From assembly GCA_937969415.1 (NCBI GenBank), contig CALBWK010000163.1, positions 1 through 33,101 of the forward strand: DNA of 33,101 nt. The letters are read 5' to 3'. Positions 24,587-32,098 of the stretch are shown piece after piece. The notes beneath the pieces are model-generated. The model ran no database searches, had not been told where the DNA came from, and saw nothing but the letters and a program-made list of their open reading frames with translations. Source of the DNA: an uncultured Saprospiraceae bacterium. GTDB lineage: Bacteria; Bacteroidota; Bacteroidia; Chitinophagales; Saprospiraceae. The position numbers and the translations under genes are program-made. The stretch's first letter is position 1, and every line of letters begins with the position of its first letter.

Positions 24587-25864
24587 TTATTTATACCCAT
24601 ACTTACCTTTCCACAACTTACTGAGATAGGCTTTGAGTTTGGATTCAGCGCCATTCTCTCCAGGTGCATAGAAGGTGGTATCCTTGAGCTCTTCTGGCAG
24701 ATACTCCTCGTGGACAAAATTATCTTGTCCATCGTGAGCATAGTTGTAATTACCACCATAGCCTAGGTCTTTCATCAAGTCAGTCGGGGCATTGCGCAAC
24801 TTGAGAGGGATAGAAAGATTACCTGTTTCCTTGATGGCAGCAAGCGCCTTATTGATGGCCATATAAGAGGCATTGCTTTTGGGGCTGGCCGCTAGGTAGA
24901 CGGCACACTGCGACATAATGATGCGGCCCTCGGGCATACCCACTTGATGGACAGCTTGAAAGGTGCTGTTGGCCAGTAGGAGAGCATTGGGATTGGCAAG
25001 ACCGATATCTTCTGAAGCGAGGATAATCATACGTCTACAGATGAAGCGTGGATCTTCACCACCAGCGATCATCCGACCTAAGTAATAGACTGCAGCATTG
25101 GGATCTGAGCCTCGGACAGATTTGATAAAGGCAGAGATGATATCATAATGTTGCTCACCAGTCTTATCATAGAGGCTGATATTTTGTTGGATTCTTTTCT
25201 CGACTTCTTCATCATTGATAAGAACAGGCTGATCGTCATCAAAGCTTCCAACAATCAGATCTAATAAGTTATAAAGCTTCCGCCCATCACCACCGCTATA
25301 TTTGAGCAAGGCATCTGTTTCTTGCAGTTGGATATCTCTAGATTTGAAACTTTCATCTGTGGCGATAGCCGTATCTATCATCTTATTGAGATCGTCCTTA
25401 CCGAGGTGTTCTAGGATATAAACTTGACATCTAGAGAGTAGGGCAGATATAACTTCAAACGAAGGATTTTCAGTTGTAGCACCTATAAGTGTGACGATGC
25501 CTTTCTCTACGGCTCCGAGTAGAGCATCCTGTTGCGACTTAGAGAATCTATGAATCTCATCTATGAAGAGTATCGGCGATTCTGTCGCAAAGAGATGCTT
25601 GCTTTCTGCTTGCTTGATGGCTTCACGGACATCTTTGACACCTGAGTTAATGGCACTGAGCTGGAAAAAATTACGTCCAGATGTCTGAGCGATGATATTG
25701 GCGAGAGTCGTCTTACCCACGCCTGGAGGCCCCCAAAATATCATAGACGGTATCCTTCCAGATTTGATAACCTTGGTCAGTACACCTTGTGGACCTATCA
25801 GTTTTTCTTGACCGATATAGTCATCAAGGGTTTGGGGTCGCATTCTTTCTGCCAGTGGCTGCAT
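24587..25864 (-). CDS. rarA: replication-associated recombination protein A (RarA/MgsA), AAA+ ATPase
   Basis: A 425-aa clamp-loader-like AAA+ ATPase that acts at stalled replication forks. It begins with the family N-terminus PLAERMRPQTLDDYIGQEKL. Walker A is GPPGVGKTT (45-53), Walker B is ILFIDEIHR (98-106), the sensor region is LIGATTENPSFEV (126-138) and the arginine finger is in LLSRC (Arg145). The C-terminal half has the MgsA tetramerisation motifs, for example MIAGGEDPRFICRRMIILAS and EDIGLANP. Start ATG at 25864. It is divergent from the AlkD-like gene with only 39 bases between the two start codons. Confidence 0.93.
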   Translation of the reverse strand: MQPLAERMRPQTLDDYIGQEKLIGPQGVLTKVIKSGRIPSMIFWGPPGVGKTTLANIIAQTSGRNFFQLSAINSGVKDVREAIKQAESKHLFATESPILFIDEIHRFSKSQQDALLGAVEKGIVTLIGATTENPSFEVISALLSRCQVYILEHLGKDDLNKMIDTAIATDESFKSRDIQLQETDALLKYSGGDGRKLYNLLDLIVGSFDDDQPVLINDEEVEKRIQQNISLYDKTGEQHYDIISAFIKSVRGSDPNAAVYYLGRMIAGGEDPRFICRRMIILASEDIGLANPNALLLANSTFQAVHQVGMPEGRIIMSQCAVYLAASPKSNASYMAINKALAAIKETGNLSIPLKLRNAPTDLMKDLGYGGNYNYAHDGQDNFVHEEYLPEELKDTTFYAPGENGAESKLKAYLSKLWKGKYGYK

Positions 25865-25903
25865 ATCTTCGTCTTATGAGACAGGTGACTAAAATAATCT
25901 TTT

Positions 25904-26587
25904 ATGACAGTATCCGTATCTGAGATAACCAACTTACTGACCTCAGCCTTGGAGGCAACTAGCAATCCCACTGATGCAGACAAGATGGAGGCCTATATGA
26001 AAAACCGATTTCACTTCCTTGGCGTCAAGGCCCCTGCTCGCACTGCACTACTAAGACCTATCTGGAAAACATACAGAACAGATATCACAGAACAAATACG
26101 ACCACTAGTTCTCCATCTATGGCAACAACCAGCAAGAGAATATCAGATGTTGGCTATGGAGCTGCTTGGAAAATGTCAAAAAAACCTACTACCATCAGAT
26201 CTGCCCTTTGTCGAGGAGCTCATCACCACCAAATCGTGGTGGGACACCGTAGATTATCTCGCCTCCAATTCGATAGGACATATCCTGGCTTCAGATAAGG
26301 GATTAGCTCGTGATATAGCACATAGGTATATAGAAAGTGAAGACTTGTGGCTTAGAAGAACGGCCTTGTTGTTTCAGCTTAAGTATAAAGATCAGGTAGA
26401 TGAGCAATTACTGTATACACTAATAGATAAGAGCTTAGGCGAAGAAGACTTCTTCTTAAGGAAGGCCTGTGGCTGGGCGCTACGCCAATATTCTAAGTAT
26501 AACCCACAATCCGTAAAAGCCTATATGGAAGCAAATAAGGAGAAAATGTCTCCCCTCACTTGGAGAGAAGGCAGTAAGTATCTGTAA
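25904..26587 (+). CDS. DNA alkylation repair protein (AlkD-like)
   Basis: A 227-aa all-alpha HEAT-like repeat protein of the AlkC/AlkD DNA glycosylase superfamily. Visible family motifs are MKNRFHFLGVKAPARTALLR (31-50), LITTKSWWDTVDYLASNSIG, LWLRRTALLFQL, and FFLRKACGWALRQYSKYNPQ followed by TWREGSKYL at the end. The WWDTVD segment carries the Trp and Asp that align with the alkylbase-binding/catalytic region of AlkD. It probably excises alkylated purines. It is divergent from rarA, so two genome-maintenance genes share one short control region. ATG at 25904. Confidence 0.88.
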   Translation: MTVSVSEITNLLTSALEATSNPTDADKMEAYMKNRFHFLGVKAPARTALLRPIWKTYRTDITEQIRPLVLHLWQQPAREYQMLAMELLGKCQKNLLPSDLPFVEELITTKSWWDTVDYLASNSIGHILASDKGLARDIAHRYIESEDLWLRRTALLFQLKYKDQVDEQLLYTLIDKSLGEEDFFLRKACGWALRQYSKYNPQSVKAYMEANKEKMSPLTWREGSKYL

Positions 26588-26641
26588 ATCAGCTAGTTAA
26601 ATAGATTGATGGCATCTATGTCATTATTGCTGATAAGGATG

Positions 26642-26672
26642 TTTGATATTACTATCAGAGGTAGTATATTTG
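26642..26672 (+). promoter_or_regulatory. promoter of the tRNA-Gly/tRNA-Leu unit
   Basis: TTTG at 26642-26645 and TATATTTG at 26665-26672 are separated by 19 bases, a full match to the Bacteroidota housekeeping promoter. The tRNA-Gly gene starts 81 bases after the -7 box. A 7-bp inverted repeat, AGTTTCT/AGAAACT (26722-26738), lies in the leader. Confidence 0.6.
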
Positions 26673-26753
26673 CCATCCCTTAGGAAATAGCTCTTAGGGT
26701 GTATTGAAATAAGCAAGGCCCAGTTTCTTCGAGAAACTAGAATTTGCAACTAT

Positions 26754-26826
<73 letters not shown>

Positions 26827-26868
26827 CTCCTATAATTCGAATGTCCAGCGTTCGAATCCACAAAGTAG

Positions 26869-26952
26869 GCCCGGGTGGTGGAATTGGTAGACACGTTGGA
26901 CTTAAAATCCAATGACTTCACGGTCGTGCGGGTTCAAGTCCCGCTCCGGGTA
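26869..26952 (+). tRNA. tRNA-Leu (UAA)
   Basis: An 84-base class II tRNA with a long variable arm (TGACTTCACGGTCGT region). Anticodon stem TTGGA/TCCAA with loop CTTAAAA and anticodon TAA at 26903-26905; T stem GCGGG/CCCGC with loop TTCAAGT. Acceptor GCCCGGG pairs with TCCGGGT, using G-T pairs at both ends. Discriminator A; no CCA is encoded. Confidence 0.93.
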
Positions 26953-26976
26953 CTCTTTGTTCTTCTTTGTATTTAA

Positions 26977-27148
26977 TCAGTAAGCTAAGTTTGAAGTTGA
27001 TGCCTTAGGTGGCTAATGTATCACAGATATGATGCATAAGTTCATGTAACAATTTACCAAGCTTTCGAATAATCGCCTTATCTCCCGCTTTCTTGTGCTT
27101 CTCGATGTCTGATAAGGCTATCTTGGTAAATTCTAAAGTGTAACTCAT
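26977..27148 (-). pseudogene. decayed Txe/YoeB-family toxin
   Basis: From the ATG at 27148 the frame reads MSYTLEFTKIALSDIEKHKK, then AGDKAIIRKLGKLLHELMHH, the N-terminal half of a Txe/YoeB toxin of the RelE superfamily. It then runs out at a TAA (27005-27007) after 47 codons, where intact toxins have about 85 with a GKPE-LK-NLSGYWSRR core. In another frame downstream, PPKASTSNLAY followed by a stop (27016-26977) still resembles that core. The catalytic C-terminal half is therefore lost through a frameshift and stops. The ATG overlaps the antitoxin stop by four bases, the usual arrangement. Confidence 0.7.
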
Positions 27149-27396
27149 ATACCCAATAAGTCACTGATCTCTTTAGAAGAAGACACTTCTATGTAATCAC
27201 TATTCTTAGCTTTCTTGAGACTCGCTTTAATACGCTGTACCATAGTGGCATTGAAGTATAAGTCGTTATCACTAACTGGGGTCAGAACATATGACTTATC
27301 CTTTCCACGCTGCACAATTACTTGCTCTCCATTATCTACTTTATCAAAGTAAAGCCGTTGATTCTGCCTAAATTCCCTACTGCTAATAACTAACAT
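27145..27396 (-). CDS. type II antitoxin, Phd/YefM family
   Basis: An 83-aa antitoxin. MLVISSREFRQNQRLYFDKV, then GEQVIVQRGK and YVLTPV, is the Phd/YefM N-terminal DNA-binding and dimerisation domain. The C-terminal part (YFNATMVQRIKASLKKAK, ending KEISDLLGI) is the toxin-neutralising tail. The frame extends 23 codons upstream to 27465, but the ATG at 27396 gives the family N-terminus. It looks intact, although its toxin partner is broken. A TGTACC/GGTACA palindrome 16 bases before the start is a likely autoregulatory operator. Confidence 0.85.
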   Translation of the reverse strand: MLVISSREFRQNQRLYFDKVDNGEQVIVQRGKDKSYVLTPVSDNDLYFNATMVQRIKASLKKAKNSDYIEVSSSKEISDLLGI

Positions 27397-27411
27397 AATG
27401 ATTTCTATTTG

Positions 27412-27428
27412 TGTACCAATATGGTACA
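27412..27428. promoter_or_regulatory. palindromic operator of the toxin-antitoxin locus
   Basis: TGTACC (27412-27417) and GGTACA (27423-27428) form a perfect 6-bp inverted repeat with a 5-base spacer, just upstream of the antitoxin ATG. YefM-type repressors are known to bind TGTACA-core palindromes in this position. Confidence 0.55.
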
Positions 27429-27620
27429 AGTTACTAATTATTCTTCTTAATCTCAAATACCTCATTTTGATATCCCTATCTGATAGATCAACTTGATTTA
27501 AACTTGCAAGTTGTAAAACAGCTTAATAGAATTGGCTTATCATTCTGTGACTGTATGGATGACGTAGTTTATGGAAGCTATCCACCGACAAGCAAAATTG
27601 TGCTAACTTAGGGATAGAGT

Positions 27621-27637
27621 GTAGTTAGTAAAACTAC
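27621..27637. repeat. short perfect palindrome upstream of the 27671 gene
   Basis: GTAGTT (27621-27626) and AACTAC (27632-27637) are inverted around AGTAA, 33 bases before an ATG. It could be an operator or a leader hairpin. Nothing else is assignable in the 205-base gap 27466-27670. Confidence 0.3.
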
Positions 27638-27670
27638 CATACACCCATAATTAGCTAAAAGAACAACCAT

Positions 27671-28201
27671 ATGAAACCTGTATCGAAGCTGTACCTTAAA
27701 ACATTTCTGGTTATGGGTATTTTATTTGCATTGAGTACTACAATAAATGATGTCACTACTGGTCATCCTTTTAACTTCCAAAAGTTTCTTTTTCTTGGTA
27801 TATTATTTGGTGGCTTTATGTCATTAATTCTAGTGACGATGCATAAAAATGGTCTCAAAGCAATAGGAATTACTGAGCCTACTGAAGAAGAATTAAAACC
27901 CAATCAACAAGCAGAATTCATCTCAAAGATGAGTAAGTCTGATTTTATAAAAAGACTATCTCAAGATAAAGTCTATTCAAAGATGAAGTTGTCAGAAAAA
28001 GATGCAGTTATCAACTTGAAATCTGGATATACTTGGAAATCCTTTGGAGAATCCATCACGGTAAAAATAAGTGACCTCACAACGGATACATTTAAATATC
28101 AAGTTCAGAGTAAGCCTAAACTTCCGACGACCCTTATAGATTATGGGAAGAATCTTGAGAACATTTTGCGAATTAAAGAACTTGCAAAGACTGTTACCTA
28201 G
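27671..28201 (+). CDS. two-TM membrane protein of unknown function
   Basis: A 176-aa protein I do not recognise. Two transmembrane helices lie in the first 60 residues (about 10-22 and 38-57), separated by a short polar loop (NDVTTGHPFNFQ). A cytosolic domain of about 115 residues follows. It is mixed alpha/beta, with a helical part (QAEFISKMSKSDFIKRL), then strands around KSGYTWKSFGESITVKISDL and YQVQSKP, and a closing helix that has LIDYGKNLENILRIKELAK. ATG start at 27671. It is a single gene with no obvious partner, lying between the toxin-antitoxin remnant and a convergent T9SS cargo gene. Confidence 0.65.
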   Translation: MKPVSKLYLKTFLVMGILFALSTTINDVTTGHPFNFQKFLFLGILFGGFMSLILVTMHKNGLKAIGITEPTEEELKPNQQAEFISKMSKSDFIKRLSQDKVYSKMKLSEKDAVINLKSGYTWKSFGESITVKISDLTTDTFKYQVQSKPKLPTTLIDYGKNLENILRIKELAKTVT

Positions 28202-28327
28202 ACTAGATATTTAAAAAGGCCACTAATATGATTCTCTTTTTCCCAAAGACTCAAATTTGAATTGACTCAGCATATTCTATGCTTTCCATAAATAGTAGCT
28301 TGATGCACAAACTTATACTTGTCTCCT

Positions 28328-29845
28328 TTATTTCTGGATGACTATTTCGTTGACTGATCTATTTTGTTCTTTATCTATGGTATGCAAATAATACACTCCA
28401 GAAGCATAGTTATGAAGTGATATCATATAGGTGTGATAAGCTCTTGTATTACCTTTTTGGAGCACCAACTGTCCTTGCTGATTATACAGTTCGTAATTGA
28501 TTGCCCGTAGATTGTCCTGTTCTATATACAGGACCTCAGCAGTAGGATTAGGAAAGATTCTAAGCTGTCCATTAAATGCTTCAATTGTTGATACACCTGT
28601 CGTGTCCCTATCAATTATGTGACCATCTTCGTTGATCTTGACTATCCACATCTTAGAAAAGATAGAATCTGTAGCAAAGTTCTCGGGTGCGCTTCGTCCT
28701 GCCGCAACATATTCTCCAACATCTGTGGTAACAATATCAGCAAAGTCTGAAAACAAGGCCTTGTCTTCGTTTAAGGGCTCAAAGGTTCTAAACCAAACAC
28801 TATCACCTTTTTCGGATATTTTGTCTATCACACCATGCTCAAGAGAACCACAGATTAAATAACCATCATCTTGCGAACTATTTACAATCTCCGTAGTAGT
28901 TAAGAAATCTCTTGTATAATTTGGGTTACCTAATGTAACTTCCCATTCAAAATTAAGATTAGGATCAAGTTTAATGACTTTTTTTCTAAATGAATCTCTT
29001 GGGAATTCACCTATTGATTCTGCTGTTAAGAATGTTAGGCCACCATCAGGAGATTGAACAGCTTCAGTATAAATGTCTGAATAATTATATTGATCAAGAG
29101 TTATAGAACTTTCTAAATCCAAAGCATCAGATAGGTTGAAGACTATAATTTCTGATGGATCTCCATTTAAATATTGTCTTCTTCCAATAAGTGTATATCC
29201 TACATTTCTTTTAATTATCTCAAACCCTGATATGCTGGCATTTACTTCTCCATAAGCAAATTCATCTTTAATCAATTTTGTGCTACGATCATACCTGATA
29301 ATCAAAATAGAGTTTAATTGGGTGTCTGCAAATGTGTTGTACAGCACTAAAATATCATCCTTCTCAACATCAGAAATTAACGTAGATGGAAATAAGGGAA
29401 AACCGTTAATGAGAGTATCCTCTTGTATATAGTAACTTAGGCTATTAGTATTTGGATCAAATTCAATAACTGAGGCAAATTCACCTTGTGTATTGCTAAA
29501 GTCCACTTCTGATGCAACTGTATATAACCTTCCAAGATGGGAAACTAAGTCGTGACCTTCATTTTGCAAAGTTAAAAGCCCATTTACATCATCAAGAAGA
29601 AAATGATTTTCAGGTTCAAGTTGATGATTAATCCGGCTTATAAAGAATTCTCGCTCTTGGTCATTATTCTTCCGAAGGGCAATTCCAGAGACATAAAGAT
29701 CATTATCTGAAACCAATATACTCCTGATGTTTTGCTGATGATAACCAAAATCAGACACCACATTAAGTGGAGTCTGAGCGGTAGCCTTGTTTACCAAAAT
29801 TAGTATAAAGACTATGAAGCTCTGTCCTAAGAAGTTATCTAACAT
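28328..29845 (-). CDS. secreted protein with T9SS type A sorting domain
   Basis: A 505-aa protein. The ATG at 29845 gives a signal peptide (FIVFILILVNKATAQ); an in-frame TTG at 29860 would add five residues and is less likely. The middle is a run of beta strands with repeated VSDNDLYVSG- and DLVSHLGRLYTVAS-like blocks, suggesting a beta-propeller. The C-terminal ~85 residues (FPNPTAEVLYIEQD, then YELYNQQGQLVLQKG and ASGVYYLHTI, ending IVIQK) are the type A Por secretion sorting domain (TIGR04183-like). It should be exported by T9SS and fixed to the surface. Ligand or enzyme activity cannot be told. It stands alone. Confidence 0.85.
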   Translation of the reverse strand: MLDNFLGQSFIVFILILVNKATAQTPLNVVSDFGYHQQNIRSILVSDNDLYVSGIALRKNNDQEREFFISRINHQLEPENHFLLDDVNGLLTLQNEGHDLVSHLGRLYTVASEVDFSNTQGEFASVIEFDPNTNSLSYYIQEDTLINGFPLFPSTLISDVEKDDILVLYNTFADTQLNSILIIRYDRSTKLIKDEFAYGEVNASISGFEIIKRNVGYTLIGRRQYLNGDPSEIIVFNLSDALDLESSITLDQYNYSDIYTEAVQSPDGGLTFLTAESIGEFPRDSFRKKVIKLDPNLNFEWEVTLGNPNYTRDFLTTTEIVNSSQDDGYLICGSLEHGVIDKISEKGDSVWFRTFEPLNEDKALFSDFADIVTTDVGEYVAAGRSAPENFATDSIFSKMWIVKINEDGHIIDRDTTGVSTIEAFNGQLRIFPNPTAEVLYIEQDNLRAINYELYNQQGQLVLQKGNTRAYHTYMISLHNYASGVYYLHTIDKEQNRSVNEIVIQK

Positions 29846-29955
29846 AATTGTCTTTGTCAAATTGGTCTATTGATTGTTATAAAAAACAATAGGATCAATT
29901 AATCAACTATACCACTAGAAGAAAGAAAACAACTCTCACAAACTACACATCAATT

Positions 29956-30747
29956 CTACTCCACAACCTTAGCCCCCTCAGGCATCGCCAGTTGTTGTTT
30001 TGTAAATGGTTGATCTGAAACCATCACCTGCGTAAACTCTCTCGTGTTTCTAAGCTCTGTAATTTTTCCTTCCTCTGTCTTGTACCAACTCAGTGAATTA
30101 GGCAACTTAAGTCCATTGAAATTTTTCCAATCGTTATATCTAATCCAAGAAATCTTATCACTTTTTTCTCCAGAAAAGAAAGTCACTGTATACCCTAACC
30201 ACGCCATTTCATAAGTCGTAGGATCATAATGAATAAAATATTCATCTTCTGGACTGACACCTACACCTGCTCCATAAGAAATTCTATATCCTGGATATTC
30301 CACACCATCAAAACTGAGTGGCTGTGCTGTTGTATACTTTATACCTTCATCCGCCAATACGAAGGGCATCGCATAGAAATAGAACATAAGGTTGGTATAG
30401 AACTTAGGGTTGCTCTTGTAAGAAGTATCTGCAACGACCCAGTAATTGGTACCGTCATAACCGGATTCGAAAGTAGCTGCCTTGATACGTTCTGCTCTTG
30501 ATTGGAGGTCAATCATCTGCGTCTCATTGCCTTCTTCCTTGACGATCTCGTAACGCATTGACTTCATAGTATTCCATTTGGCCAGAGAACCGTGATTGGC
30601 AAATACCTTATCTAGTGCATCAGGATAATCTATAGAGGGCTTGGCCGCCATAGTTTCAGCAGCCTTATCAGTCATCTTTTTAGCGCCTGCATCATTACAA
30701 GCATAACTAAGAAATACGACAGAAAGTAGAAACAAGAACTTATTCAT
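29956..30747 (-). CDS. putative lipoprotein, DUF6503-like
   Basis: A 263-aa protein with a lipoprotein signal peptide; the lipobox LSYAC puts the lipidated Cys at residue 17. An Ala/Lys-rich linker follows, then a beta-rich domain with YEIVKEEGNETQMIDLQSR, GYDGTNYWVV and FNGLKLPNSLSWYK. It resembles the DUF6503 family of Bacteroidota, an LolA/LppX-like shape, though this is recalled and not searched. It probably sits in the outer membrane facing the periplasm. ATG at 30747; no operon partner is evident. Confidence 0.65.
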   Translation of the reverse strand: MNKFLFLLSVVFLSYACNDAGAKKMTDKAAETMAAKPSIDYPDALDKVFANHGSLAKWNTMKSMRYEIVKEEGNETQMIDLQSRAERIKAATFESGYDGTNYWVVADTSYKSNPKFYTNLMFYFYAMPFVLADEGIKYTTAQPLSFDGVEYPGYRISYGAGVGVSPEDEYFIHYDPTTYEMAWLGYTVTFFSGEKSDKISWIRYNDWKNFNGLKLPNSLSWYKTEEGKITELRNTREFTQVMVSDQPFTKQQLAMPEGAKVVE

Positions 30748-30996
30748 TGGATAGGAATTTTTATCGTTTGATAAATATTAGTAAGACAAATATCTAAAGA
30801 TATAGACCTCTTTAAGCTCATCTAGAGAACAAATTCGCTCTTCGACGCATAATAATTGCTTGATTGGCAAAGGTTCTAGGTTTTATTCACTGATTTATAC
30901 GCAATCAATGAGATGGCAAAAGCATCAAATTTTCCTAAATTGCTAGACCTTATTGGCGAGAGTTTTTATCAGTCTATTATAATTTGGACTTACCAA

Positions 30997-31602
30997 ATGA
31001 ACACAACAAAGATACTATATAGCATATTCTTAGGGCTTGTCATGAGCTCTTTGATACTCTGGAGCAGTGATGTCAATACCTCTGACCACATCATAGTACC
31101 ACCTACTGAGATAGAGAATTCCCCCTTTGACTTGATGATGCAAGTATTGACGCATCAGCGTTGTGTCAATTGCCATCCTGCAGGAGATAGGCCGCGCAAG
31201 GGAGATGACAGTCATATCACCAGATCACTAGGGATACCTCGAGGTAATGATGGGCACGGATTGCAGAGTATCAGCTGCGGCACTTGCCACACAACACAAA
31301 ACAATGATTACTCAGGCGTTCCTGGAGCACCAGACTGGGCCTTAGCACCAGAGAGTATGACTTGGGAAGGTAAGACGCGTGTAGAAATTGCGGAGCAAAT
31401 GATGGACCCCCAGCGCAATGGCGGCAAGACACCTCAAGAAATAATGAAGCATCTTACTGAGCACGAATTGGTGTTATGGGCTTGGGAGCCAGGCATAGAT
31501 GCAGAAGGCCTCCCTCGTGAGAAGCCTCCAGTTTCGAAAGAAGATTTTATCAAGGCTGTCAAAGAATGGATGGCGTCAGGAGCTATAATCCCAGAAGCAT
31601 AA
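30997..31602 (+). CDS. diheme c-type cytochrome of the isoquinoline 1-oxidoreductase-like operon
   Basis: A 201-aa protein with an N-terminal signal anchor (about residues 5-23) and two heme-binding motifs, CVNCH (56-60) and CGTCH (94-98). The frame is open from an ATG at 30913, but the hydrophobic signal comes right after MNTTK, so 30997 is preferred. It begins an operon with the [2Fe-2S] and molybdopterin subunits and most likely carries electrons from them to the respiratory chain in the periplasm. The 16-base gap to the next gene supports co-transcription. A TTG-N18-TAGGTTTT sequence (30856-30884) is an imperfect promoter candidate. Confidence 0.8.
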   Translation: MNTTKILYSIFLGLVMSSLILWSSDVNTSDHIIVPPTEIENSPFDLMMQVLTHQRCVNCHPAGDRPRKGDDSHITRSLGIPRGNDGHGLQSISCGTCHTTQNNDYSGVPGAPDWALAPESMTWEGKTRVEIAEQMMDPQRNGGKTPQEIMKHLTEHELVLWAWEPGIDAEGLPREKPPVSKEDFIKAVKEWMASGAIIPEA

Positions 31603-31618
31603 ATTAAGAGAAGAGACA

Positions 31619-32092
31619 ATGAAAATCACCTTTACAATAAATGGCGAGGCTAGAAGCATAGATACAGATGGAGAGGCACCCTTACTCTGGGTCATCCGTG
31701 ACGGACTGAATCTCAAAGGTACCAAGTACGGATGTGGTAAGGCTGCTTGCGGAGCTTGTACGATTCACGTAGACGGGATGCAAGTCCGTTCGTGTTCTTA
31801 TCCAGCCAAGTTTGCCGAAGGCAAAGAGATAACAACTATAGAGGGTCTCAGCCGAGGAGACAAGCTACATCCTGTGCAGCAAGCGTGGATGGACGAGGTC
31901 GTACCTCAGTGTGGTTATTGCCAACCCGGATTTATGATGGCCACGGCGGCGCTCCTCAATGAGATTCCCAATCCGACTGACGAAGACATCGACAACAACA
32001 TTATCAACGTCTGCAGATGCGCAACCTATTACCGTATGCGCAAAGCCATTCATAAAGCAGCTGCTCTAGCTGCACAAAACCCTTCAGAATAA
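31619..32092 (+). CDS. [2Fe-2S] subunit of xanthine dehydrogenase-family oxidoreductase (IorA-like)
   Basis: A 157-aa iron-sulfur protein. The plant-ferredoxin-type cluster is bound by Cys39, Cys44, Cys47 and Cys59 (YGCGKAACGACT and RSCSYP). The second cluster is bound by Cys98, Cys101, Cys132 and Cys134 (QCGYCQPGFMM and VCRCATYYRM). This order and length fit the small subunit of isoquinoline 1-oxidoreductase/CO-dehydrogenase-type enzymes. It passes electrons from the molybdenum site to an acceptor, here presumably the cytochrome encoded just upstream. It has no signal peptide, so it would be co-exported with its Tat-bearing partner. Confidence 0.92.
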   Translation: MKITFTINGEARSIDTDGEAPLLWVIRDGLNLKGTKYGCGKAACGACTIHVDGMQVRSCSYPAKFAEGKEITTIEGLSRGDKLHPVQQAWMDEVVPQCGYCQPGFMMATAALLNEIPNPTDEDIDNNIINVCRCATYYRMRKAIHKAAALAAQNPSE

Positions 32093-32098
32093 GCGCAT

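Noticed and set aside
29878-29905. ATTGTT/AACAAT inverted repeat upstream of the type A T9SS gene
   Set aside because: Short, A+T-only arms in an A+T-rich gap, with no following T run in a useful position; likely chance.
30913-30996. Extended N-terminus for the diheme cytochrome
   Set aside because: The added 28 residues come before a normal signal anchor, which makes the ATG at 30997 the better start.
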